DNA of 64,000 nucleotides, taken from the NCBI GenBank assembly GCA_036788295.1, contig DAIQNR010000001.1, positions 124,001-188,000 of the forward strand. Direction: 5' to 3'. The stretch's first letter is position 1, and the number at the start of each line of letters is the position of its first letter. Below, piece by piece: positions 17,215 to 24,886 of the stretch. The notes under the pieces are model-generated. The model was not told where the DNA came from. It ran no database searches and was given only the letters and a program-made list of their open reading frames with translations. The DNA is from JAHQVK01 sp036788295 (GTDB lineage Bacteria; Myxococcota; Kuafuiibacteriia; Kuafuiibacteriales; Kuafuiibacteriaceae). The position numbers were made by a program, and so were the translations under genes.

Positions 17215-20200
17215 ATGCCCCGGGGAGCCTCCACGTCACGCGGGTCGCGCCTTCACCTCGCCGCGGTCTTAGCCGCGCTGTGGGGGCTGGCGTTCGCCGG
17301 GGACGCGAGCGCCGCCGCCGATCCGCTCGGCCTCTCCCCCGAGCATGAAGCCAAACGGCTTCGGGCGAAGGTCTGGCGACTCGAGCAGGGACTGCCCCAG
17401 AACACGGTCACGAGCATCGTGCAGGACGAGCAAGGCTACCTTTGGCTCGGGACCTTCGGCGGGGTCGCCCGCTTCGACGGGATGGGGTTCGAGGTGTGGG
17501 ACCCGACCTCGGGGCTCCTCCATCCCCGCGTGTTGGCGCTCGCGCTCGGCCCGGATGGCAGCCTGTGGATCGGCCACGAGCGCCGGGGGCTGACCAGGCT
17601 CGACCCGATCACCCGCGCGGTGCGCCCGGTCCCACTTCCCTCGCCGCTGTCGTCTTCGACAGTGCACGGCCTGGCCTTCGACCGCGGCCGGCTGTGGGTC
17701 GCCACTCCGGGTGCTGCCATCCAGCTCGATCCCGGTGAGGCTCTCGCGCGAACGGTGGTGGACCCACGAATCCGGCAGCTGGCCGTAGGTTTGGACCATA
17801 TCTATGTTGGAGGCCCGGGGCTGCTCGGCGCCACCAACACGTCGAGCCCGTCTTCGGATCTCGAGACCTTGGCCAAAGGACGCCGGATCCACCGGCTCGG
17901 GGAGGACCCGGACGGGAGGCTGTGGGTCCTGCACGACCGGGGAATCGACCGATGGGACGGCACCGAGCTGAGCCCGCGGATCCCCTCGAGCGAAGAGAGC
18001 TGGCATCTCGCCGGGCCGCTGTTCGGCTACGATGGTTCGCTCTGGTTTGGCTTCGGATCGAGGATCTACCGCCACCCCAGCTACCGGGATCTGGCCGATC
18101 GGTCGGACACCCGGGACATCTTGAGCTCACTCGAGTATTTCCCGGTCTCCTCCCCGGTCCGATCCCTCTACGAGGACCACGAACGCAACGTCTGGGTCGG
18201 CACGGAAGGCGGGGGCCTGTGGCGACTCACGGTGGAGCCGTTTTCGCGCCTCGGCCGGGGGGAAGGGCTCCGCGCGAGCGCCGTAGGCCCGATCGTGCCC
18301 GACGGCGCCGGCGGGCTGTGGGTAGGCAACGGGTGCGAGGGCGCCGCCCACATCGTCGGGGATCAGGTCACGGAGTACGACTTCGAGCAGGTCTGCTTGC
18401 ATGCCCTCGTCCGCGACCCGGACGGGACCATGTGGGGCGGCAGCGACGCGGTGCTCCAGCGGGCGCCGGACGGGCGGATCACGACGCACCCCGTACCGGT
18501 CGGCTGCGGGGAGGTGTCCGCGCTGCGCCGAAGCCGCCGAGGCGACCTGTGGGCGGGGACGACGGGCGGCTGCGTGCTTCGCTTCGGTCCTTCCCGCTTC
18601 GAGCCGGTGCCCACCCCTCTGACCGACCGCATCCATCTCATCCAAGAGGCGCCCGACGGGACCCTCTGGTTCGGGGAGCGATCCCGGATCCTCCTTCTCA
18701 ACGGGGCAACGACCAAGATGCTCGGTCCTGAGCATGGGGTCCCGATCGGATCCATTCGGGCGCTGCACCTCGCCGGGGACGACACCTGGGTCGGAAGCTA
18801 CGGGGGCGGCCTCGCCCTCCTGCGGGGAGAGCGGGCGTACGCGTTCAGCCGCAGGGATGGTCTGCCGGACAACTTTCTTTCCCACATCCTCGACGACGGT
18901 CGAGGGTACCTCTGGTTCAACTCGAACCGGGGGGCGTTTCGGGTGCCGCGCTTCGACTTCGAGGAGGTGATCGCGGGCCGGCAAGAAAAGTTGCGGGCTC
19001 GGCCGCTCCCCACCGGAGAGGCCGAGTTGGGCAGCCCCTCCGCCTGGTTCGATGGGCAGCGCATCCACGTCCCCACCATCGAGGGGCTCGTCCGCATCGA
19101 CCTCGACGCCCTGTGGCCCCATCCCCCTCCTCCGCTGACCTTGATCGAGCGGCCCCGCGTGGACGGGCACGAGCTCGACCCGGGCACTCAGACCGCCGTG
19201 CCTCCCGGGGCCCGCCGCTTCGACGCAGACATCAGCGCCCCCCTGCTCCGCTGGCCGGAGCTGGCCTCCTTCGAGTACCAGCTGCTCGGCTTCGATCCGG
19301 CGTGGCGGCGCACAACCCACCGAGCCATCCACTACGAGCGACTCCCCGCCGGAAGCTACCTGTTTCGGGTCCGCGCGGTGAACGAGGAAGAGCGCCACGG
19401 CCCGGTCAGCGAGATCCGGTTTCGCATTCGGCCCTACCTGGTCGAGACCACGCTCTTTCAAGGGGGATCTGCAGCGGCATTCCTGGGCCTGTTGCTGCTC
19501 GGCCACCGGTGGCGAACGAGGAAGATCAGCGCCCACAACCGAAACCTCGAGCGTCAGGTTCGGCAGCGCGAGCAGGCGGAGCGAGCCCTCGAGGACCGAG
19601 AGGCCCGCTATCGACGGGTCTTCGCCTCTTCGGTCAACGCTTTTGTCGTCGAGGACGCGGAGGGGCGGGTCGCCGACCTCAACCCCGCCGCCGAGCAGAT
19701 GTTCGGCGGGCGGCGCGACGGCCTCATCGGGCGACGCACCCGGGATCTGTTCGACCCCGAGGCGCCAGTCACCGAGCCAGGGAACATCGTCTGTCTGAGG
19801 ACCGACGGTCGCCGGTTCGAGGGGCGAGTCACCCGCCGAAGCATGGGCCACTCGAACCACAACCAGACCCTGCTCACCGTCGCCGACCTCAGCCCGCTGC
19901 TCGACGCGAAAGCCCAGGAGCAGCGGCTTCAAGCCCAGCTCGCCCACAGCCAGCGGGTGGAGGCGATCGGGCGCCTCGCCGGCGGGGTCGCCCACGACGT
20001 GAACAACATGCTCACGGTCGTGAAGGGCCAAGCCCGCCTCGCCCAGGAGGCGCTCGCCGAGGGCGACGTGGCCGGGGTGCAGGAGAGCCTGCGCGACATC
20101 CTCGAGAGCTCGGAGCGGACGGGGAACATCACCCGGCAGCTGCTCGCGCTGGGCCGGCGCCGCCAGGTGCAGCCGGTCGAGCTCGACACGAAAGAGCATC

Positions 20201-21063
20201 TCTGTGGGCTTCGGCGCATGCTCGAGCGGCTCACCCCCGATCAGGTCGTGGTGAGGTGGAGCTTCGGGCACGACCCGTGCGTCGCTCGCCTCGATCCCAC
20301 CCAGTTTCAGCAGGTCGTGGTGAACCTCGTCATGAACGCGACGCAGGCCCTGCCCCGAGGAGGCACGGTCGAAGTGAGCCTGCACCGGGTGGAGGGCGAG
20401 CCCGAGCACCTCCCGCCCGGCGCGCTCGATGGAAAGGCGTGGGTGAATCTATCGGTGGAGGACGATGGGATCGGGATGAGCGAGGAGGTTCGTAGCCGGA
20501 TCTTCGAGCCGTTCTTCAGCACGAAGCCCCAGGGGGAGAACACGGGGCTCGGTCTGTCCGTCGTTCACGCGATCGTTCACGACGCTGGCGGCCGATACTT
20601 CGTGGACTCGAAGGAGGGCCGCGGCTCCCGCTTCGACATCCTGTTCCCGGCGGTCGGCGGCGCGCCCCCTGCCCCCGCCGTGGAGACCAAGGACCTCCCG
20701 TCTCGCGGCGGCCACGAGCGCGTCCTCTTTTGCGAGGACGAGGCGCCCGTGCGCCGCACCACGAGCCGCATCCTCGAGCGGGCCGGCTACCAGGTCGTGA
20801 CCGCCGCCCACCCGTTCGAAGCGCTCGAGCGCCTTCGTTCGGGCACCTACGACCTGCTCGTGACCGACATCATGATGCCGGACATGAACGGGCGGGCCCT
20901 AGCCGACGCCGCCCGGCAGATCGCACCCGACCTCCCCGTCCTCTACGTCTCCGGCTACACCTCCGACATCGTACGGGACATGGGCGAAAACGAGGAGTTC
21001 ATCGAGAAACCGTTCACCGCCCGGGACCTGCTCTCCGTCCTCCGCCGAATGCTCGAGCGCTGA
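17215..21063 (+). CDS. hybrid histidine kinase with Reg_prop propeller and Y_Y_Y sensor
   Basis: A 1282-residue one-piece two-component system. The ATG at 17215 gives a good signal peptide (LHLAAVLAALWGLAFAGDASA); an ATG at 17176 would add 13 residues. A periplasmic sensor of about 11 propeller repeats follows (QGYLWLGTFGGVARFDG, DGSLWIGHERRG, RGDLWAGTTGG and others). Next come a Y_Y_Y domain (FEYQLLGFDPAWRR ... AGSYLFRVRAVNEE), a transmembrane helix near 748-765, a coiled coil and a PAS domain from about 796. The HisKA box has phospho-His927 in GGVAHDVNNML. The ATPase domain (DDGIGM, EPFFSTK, TGLGLS) leads to a C-terminal receiver with Asp1218 in TDIMMPDMNG and Lys1265. No DNA-binding output domain is present, so an external response regulator is likely. 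Its stop lies one base from the convergent VWA gene. Confidence 0.93.
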   Translation: MPRGASTSRGSRLHLAAVLAALWGLAFAGDASAAADPLGLSPEHEAKRLRAKVWRLEQGLPQNTVTSIVQDEQGYLWLGTFGGVARFDGMGFEVWDPTSGLLHPRVLALALGPDGSLWIGHERRGLTRLDPITRAVRPVPLPSPLSSSTVHGLAFDRGRLWVATPGAAIQLDPGEALARTVVDPRIRQLAVGLDHIYVGGPGLLGATNTSSPSSDLETLAKGRRIHRLGEDPDGRLWVLHDRGIDRWDGTELSPRIPSSEESWHLAGPLFGYDGSLWFGFGSRIYRHPSYRDLADRSDTRDILSSLEYFPVSSPVRSLYEDHERNVWVGTEGGGLWRLTVEPFSRLGRGEGLRASAVGPIVPDGAGGLWVGNGCEGAAHIVGDQVTEYDFEQVCLHALVRDPDGTMWGGSDAVLQRAPDGRITTHPVPVGCGEVSALRRSRRGDLWAGTTGGCVLRFGPSRFEPVPTPLTDRIHLIQEAPDGTLWFGERSRILLLNGATTKMLGPEHGVPIGSIRALHLAGDDTWVGSYGGGLALLRGERAYAFSRRDGLPDNFLSHILDDGRGYLWFNSNRGAFRVPRFDFEEVIAGRQEKLRARPLPTGEAELGSPSAWFDGQRIHVPTIEGLVRIDLDALWPHPPPPLTLIERPRVDGHELDPGTQTAVPPGARRFDADISAPLLRWPELASFEYQLLGFDPAWRRTTHRAIHYERLPAGSYLFRVRAVNEEERHGPVSEIRFRIRPYLVETTLFQGGSAAAFLGLLLLGHRWRTRKISAHNRNLERQVRQREQAERALEDREARYRRVFASSVNAFVVEDAEGRVADLNPAAEQMFGGRRDGLIGRRTRDLFDPEAPVTEPGNIVCLRTDGRRFEGRVTRRSMGHSNHNQTLLTVADLSPLLDAKAQEQRLQAQLAHSQRVEAIGRLAGGVAHDVNNMLTVVKGQARLAQEALAEGDVAGVQESLRDILESSERTGNITRQLLALGRRRQVQPVELDTKEHLCGLRRMLERLTPDQVVVRWSFGHDPCVARLDPTQFQQVVVNLVMNATQALPRGGTVEVSLHRVEGEPEHLPPGALDGKAWVNLSVEDDGIGMSEEVRSRIFEPFFSTKPQGENTGLGLSVVHAIVHDAGGRYFVDSKEGRGSRFDILFPAVGGAPPAPAVETKDLPSRGGHERVLFCEDEAPVRRTTSRILERAGYQVVTAAHPFEALERLRSGTYDLLVTDIMMPDMNGRALADAARQIAPDLPVLYVSGYTSDIVRDMGENEEFIEKPFTARDLLSVLRRMLER

Positions 21064-21064
21064 C

Positions 21065-23920
21065 TCAGTTCGCTCCCACGGTGCCCGGGGGGACGATGAT
21101 GATGACATCCCTCGTGTCCACCACGGTCACCCCGTCGGCGAGCACGTCGATGTACGCGCGGAAGAGCTGCGGGCTCGGGCCGGCCGCGACGCAGGGCGTC
21201 CCGCTCCCGTCGTCGTTTCTCGCCTCCACGTCGAATCCGAGCACGGTGCCGGGGATGGCGCCGGCCCAGGTGTCGAAGGTCCCCGCCGGGGGCCGTCGGT
21301 CCTCCCGCACCGGGGTGGGTCCGCACGCCCCGGGCCGCATCGCGGACACCGGCACCACCCGCCGGACGAAGCACGCGGTGTCGAGCGCAGGGAGCAGCGC
21401 CGGGTCGCCCCGGATCACCGTGGTGAAGTCGAAGGTCGAGAACCGGACGAGCGCCTCGATCCCGGTGACCGTCGCCACGTCGAGCCCGGCGCCGGTGCTC
21501 GAGATCTCGAATGACAGCGGGCAGGAGCCAGCCGCGGACGGGACCTGACCGGCGCCGCCCTGCCCCGTGCAGCACTGAGCGGGGGTGCAGCCGGCGGGCC
21601 GGGGTCCAAACGCCGACCACGCGCACGGCGGGACGCTGGCCCCGGTCTGCTCGGCGATGTCGTAGGGGAACGTGAAGTCCGCGAACAGCGGGTGGACGGC
21701 GCCCAGGATGCGGTCGCAATCGGCCCGGCATCGACCGACGTCGGAGGGAGCGGAGGTCTGGGCGATCGGGACGATCGTCGTCGCCGAAGTGCGGCTGGCC
21801 CCGTCTTGGGCTCGGCACGCCGTGGTGGCCGGAGCGAAGAACCCGGTCGCGGTGTTGACCCGAACGGTGGCGACGTAGTGCCCGGAGCTGTTCTGCCCGG
21901 CCCCGGTGAAGGTTCCATCCCCCGAGGCGGAAACGGCGACGTAGTACGGGCCAGGTCCGGACAAGGTAGCGAGCGCCCGGCTGTCGACCACGCCGGGACC
22001 GAGGTTGTCGTTCACGGCCAAGAACCCATTCGCGTTGGCGATGGCCGCCACCGGGTCGAGGCGTGAGTCGAACCCCTGCGCCGCGACGTCGAGCTGGACC
22101 ACATCGCCAGCGACGGCCCCCTGCAGGGCAAACCAATCGACGTCGCCGCCGCCGGGGTCGATGGCGCCAAAGAACGGCGCGATGGCGCCGGTACACAGCA
22201 GCTCCGAGAACGGGCGCCCCAGCCCGGAGACCCCCACCACCCTGCCCCCGATTCCTACAAGAGCGTCCCTCACCTTCCCGGTGGTCGCGGTCTGGATCGC
22301 CGGCAGGTAATCCCTCCACGTGTGGCTCACCGCATCCGTGATGAGCACGATGATCGGCAGGGATCCGCTCCGAAATCCCACGCCCCCGATGGTTCCGTCG
22401 GCCACCCCGGGCACCCGTCCCGCCATCGGATCGAACGCGGGCACGGTCCCTCCCATCCACGGCAGCCCGGTGCCGGTGGCGATGTGGTACAGCGCCGCGT
22501 GCGCCGACTCGGGGAAGTCACCGCCGTTTCGAAGGACGAGGCCGTTGACCGCCGCCTGCGCCGCGGACGCGTCCGAGCTCACCCTCGAACCGAGGCGAAA
22601 CGGCCGGTCCGCCGCCGCGGCGCTGCCAAAGGGGGCCACCGGGAAATCTTCGAAGGACGAGACCGACACCGACACGTCGTTGATGTTCGCCCGAACCCCA
22701 GGGATGATCGTGGTGGACAAGCCCAGCTGGAGGTTCGCGATCTCGTCGGCCATCGAGCCGGTGGTGTCGATGGCGATGGCGAGGTCGGCGCGGTCGATCT
22801 CGGTGTTCGTGAACGTCAAGGTCGCGGTCTGGGTTGGCCCCCCGGGCGGGAGCACGAAATAGAAGTCATCGATACCGCTCGCCGGATCGCATGGGTCGCT
22901 GCCGTAGGCGATCTCGGCAGGGTCGAGAAACCCATCCTGATCGCTGTCCGCCGCCGTCCGCTCGGTGCTGGCCGGACAGCCCGCTTCGATCCCATCGAGA
23001 AGCCCGTCCCCATCGGAGTCCACGTCGCGAAAGTCTGGGAACCCGTCGCCGTCGGTGTCCACCGGCGCGGTGGTGAGGTCCTGGTCGCCAGCCTCGATGG
23101 CGTCTGGGACCGTATCACCGTCCGAGTCGAGGTCCCGGAAGTCGGGGACGCCATCCCCGTCGAAGTCTCCGGCTCCCTCGTGAACGTCGGCGATGAAATC
23201 CCCGTCGGCGTCGAGGTCGAGAAAGTCGGGGGCGCGATCCCCGTCGGTGTCCACCGGCGGGGTCGCGAGGTTGAGGTCTCCCGCTTCTTCGCTGTCGAAG
23301 ATGCCGTCCCCGTCGGCGTCGAAGTCGCGGAAGTTCGGGATCCCATCCAGGTCGAAGTCGCCGGCCCCCTCGTCGGCGTCGGCGATGAAGTCGCCGTCCG
23401 AATCCAGGTCCCGGAAGTCGGGGGTGCCATCGCCGTCGGTGTCCACCGGCGGGGTGGTGAGGTCGGCGTCCCCGGCCTCGACCGCATCGGGGATGCCATC
23501 GCCGTCCGAATCCAAGTCGAGGTGATCGGGGATCCCATCTCCATCGGTGTCCACGAGGCCGTTGCCCTCGTCGGCGTCGGAGATGGTATCGCCGTCGGAG
23601 TCGAGCGAGGCCGGGTCCGCACCGGCGTCGCCGCCGTCTGGCGGCGCTCCGTCGGTGGACGCCGCGTCGAGCCCCGGTCCGGCGTCCCCGGCCGGTCCCG
23701 CGTCCGCTCCTCCGTCCACCACCGCTCCCCCGTCCGCGCCCGGCCCTGCGTCCGCTCCTCCGTCCGCGNNNNNNNNNNNNNNNNNNNNNNNNNNNNNNNN
23801 NNNNNNNNNNNNNNNNNNNNNNNNNNNNNNNNNNNNNNNNNNNNNNNNNNNNNNNNNNNNNNNNNNNNCCCCCGCGCTGGCCGCACGGCCGCGGTTTCGG
23901 GTCTGGCCGACCTTTTTCAC
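21065..23920 (-). CDS. secreted VWA protein with calcium-binding DxD repeats, interrupted by an assembly gap
   Basis: A large exported protein, incomplete because of the N run. The likely start is GTG at 23920, giving an n-region MKKVGQTRNRGRAASAG before the gap; an ATG at 23956 is in frame but gives no signal-like sequence. After the gap come an Asp/Gly/Ala linker (GGADAGP-type repeats), thrombospondin-3-like calcium repeats (LDSDGDGIPD, VDTDGDG) to about 22980, and a short TSDP-type linker. A VWA domain follows, with MIDAS sequence AIDTTGSMADEI near 22750. The C-terminal part, about 550 residues, is Cys-rich (ACRAQDG, GRCRADCDRI, CTGQGG, CGPTPVRED). An adhesive or matrix protein is inferred. 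Whether the two sides of the gap belong to one gene depends on the true gap length. Confidence 0.72.
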   Translation of the reverse strand: MKKVGQTRNRGRAASAGXXXXXXXXXXXXXXXXXXXXXXXXXXXXXXXXXXADGGADAGPGADGGAVVDGGADAGPAGDAGPGLDAASTDGAPPDGGDAGADPASLDSDGDTISDADEGNGLVDTDGDGIPDHLDLDSDGDGIPDAVEAGDADLTTPPVDTDGDGTPDFRDLDSDGDFIADADEGAGDFDLDGIPNFRDFDADGDGIFDSEEAGDLNLATPPVDTDGDRAPDFLDLDADGDFIADVHEGAGDFDGDGVPDFRDLDSDGDTVPDAIEAGDQDLTTAPVDTDGDGFPDFRDVDSDGDGLLDGIEAGCPASTERTAADSDQDGFLDPAEIAYGSDPCDPASGIDDFYFVLPPGGPTQTATLTFTNTEIDRADLAIAIDTTGSMADEIANLQLGLSTTIIPGVRANINDVSVSVSSFEDFPVAPFGSAAAADRPFRLGSRVSSDASAAQAAVNGLVLRNGGDFPESAHAALYHIATGTGLPWMGGTVPAFDPMAGRVPGVADGTIGGVGFRSGSLPIIVLITDAVSHTWRDYLPAIQTATTGKVRDALVGIGGRVVGVSGLGRPFSELLCTGAIAPFFGAIDPGGGDVDWFALQGAVAGDVVQLDVAAQGFDSRLDPVAAIANANGFLAVNDNLGPGVVDSRALATLSGPGPYYVAVSASGDGTFTGAGQNSSGHYVATVRVNTATGFFAPATTACRAQDGASRTSATTIVPIAQTSAPSDVGRCRADCDRILGAVHPLFADFTFPYDIAEQTGASVPPCAWSAFGPRPAGCTPAQCCTGQGGAGQVPSAAGSCPLSFEISSTGAGLDVATVTGIEALVRFSTFDFTTVIRGDPALLPALDTACFVRRVVPVSAMRPGACGPTPVREDRRPPAGTFDTWAGAIPGTVLGFDVEARNDDGSGTPCVAAGPSPQLFRAYIDVLADGVTVVDTRDVIIIVPPGTVGAN
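22980..23610 (-). repeat. calcium-binding DxDxDG repeat array with a 64-residue higher-order unit
   Basis: Within the VWA gene the short TSP3-type repeats are arranged in a larger period. A 36-residue block (DLDSDGDGIPDAVEAGD ... PDFR) alternates with a 28-residue block (DLDSDGDFIADADEGAGDF ... FR), giving about 192 bp per unit and roughly 2.5 units. The units are similar enough at DNA level to suggest recent duplication. The array can bind many Ca2+ ions through its Asp residues. Confidence 0.75.
23769..23868. other. assembly gap (100 N)
   Basis: Exactly 100 N, a conventional placeholder for a gap of unknown length. The sequence just before it (23700-23768) is a low-complexity run that encodes Ala-Asp-Gly-Gly repeats on the minus strand, a likely reason the assembly broke here. 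The reading frame across the gap is not meaningful. Confidence 0.98.
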
Positions 23921-23970
23921 GTCCGCACTGTCCGGCGCCGGCGCTTCGGGCGCCATCGACCGGGGATCGG

Positions 23971-24783
23971 TCAGTTCGTCAGCGCCCCTTGCCGCCGAAG
24001 CTCGGGGAGCAGAACCAGGATCGCGGCCGCCTCGTCCGGCTCGGGCTCTCCTTGCTCGAGGTAGGTCTCCAGGTCGGTGAGCGCCGGCCCAGGCAGCCCC
24101 AGGCGGGCCCGGAGAAGCCCCCGATCCCGCCTCTCCTCCGGTCGGTCCGGGGCGATCGAGACCAATCGATCCATCGATCGCAAGAGTCCTTGCGGGTCTC
24201 GACGAAGCGCGTAGGCGTTCTTCAGGTTGGTGGCCACCCGGAGCAGCACGGTGCGGGCGGACACCGAAGCGAGCATGTCCGGGTGGACCTCGGCCTTCGG
24301 GCCGCGGACCGAGCTGAGCAGCGCCTGCAGCTTGGGCAGATCGAGCGCGTGCCCACCTCCGTAGACGTCCACGTAGGTCTCGGTGGCGCCAGCCCGATGC
24401 CGGACCAGGAAATGGCCAGGAAACCCTACCCCGGCGGCGAGCGTCCCCGCCCGACGGGCGACCTCCAGCCAGACGGCCGAGAGGCTGATCGGGATGCCAA
24501 CCCGGCGCTCGAGGACCTGGTCGAGGCAGCTGTTCTCCGGGGCATGGTAGTCCTCTCTGGCTCCTGAAAAACCCTCGAGGTCGAACAGGACGGTCCGGAG
24601 GGCCTCGAGCCCCCCATCGGCCGCAGACACCAGCCTCGACGCCCGCTCCCCCATCCGGTCGAGCGGCTCGAACACCGCGCTCCTCGGGAGCTCCGGCCGC
24701 TCCGTCCGAGCCATGGCGAGCAGCGCTTCGTCGAGCGGCGGGTGCTCGCCGTGCGCGGCGACCAGGGCAGCGAGCGCCTCCAT
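23971..24783 (-). CDS. SirB1-like transglutaminase-fold/TPR protein
   Basis: A 270-residue protein of the SirB1/YchA type (Transglut_core2). The conserved core is HAPENSCLDQVLERRVGIPI, then SLSAVWLEVARRAG and VGFPGHFLVRH, followed by a TPR-like tail (RDRGLLRARLGLPGPALTDL). The family shares a transglutaminase-like fold. Here Cys is present in NSCLDQ, a position that is Tyr in many homologues; the His of PGHF is kept. The cellular role of the family is not established. The ATG at 24783 (MEALAALVAAHGEHPPL) is chosen; GTG at 24801 is also possible. An ATG at 24888 is rejected because it would overlap the divergent gene. Confidence 0.78.
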   Translation of the reverse strand: MEALAALVAAHGEHPPLDEALLAMARTERPELPRSAVFEPLDRMGERASRLVSAADGGLEALRTVLFDLEGFSGAREDYHAPENSCLDQVLERRVGIPISLSAVWLEVARRAGTLAAGVGFPGHFLVRHRAGATETYVDVYGGGHALDLPKLQALLSSVRGPKAEVHPDMLASVSARTVLLRVATNLKNAYALRRDPQGLLRSMDRLVSIAPDRPEERRDRGLLRARLGLPGPALTDLETYLEQGEPEPDEAAAILVLLPELRRQGALTN

Positions 24784-24886
24784 CGGGTCCTGGACGGGCA
24801 CGGTTCGCACGTTCGCACGGCCGGCGCCGACTCGCCAGCACGCCTTGGATCCGCCGATGGAGCGGGCTTCGGGGTACGCTGCAGGC

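Noticed and set aside
18127..20409. A 760-residue open frame on the - strand
   Set aside because: Antisense to the hybrid histidine kinase, which has complete and ordered domains on the + strand.
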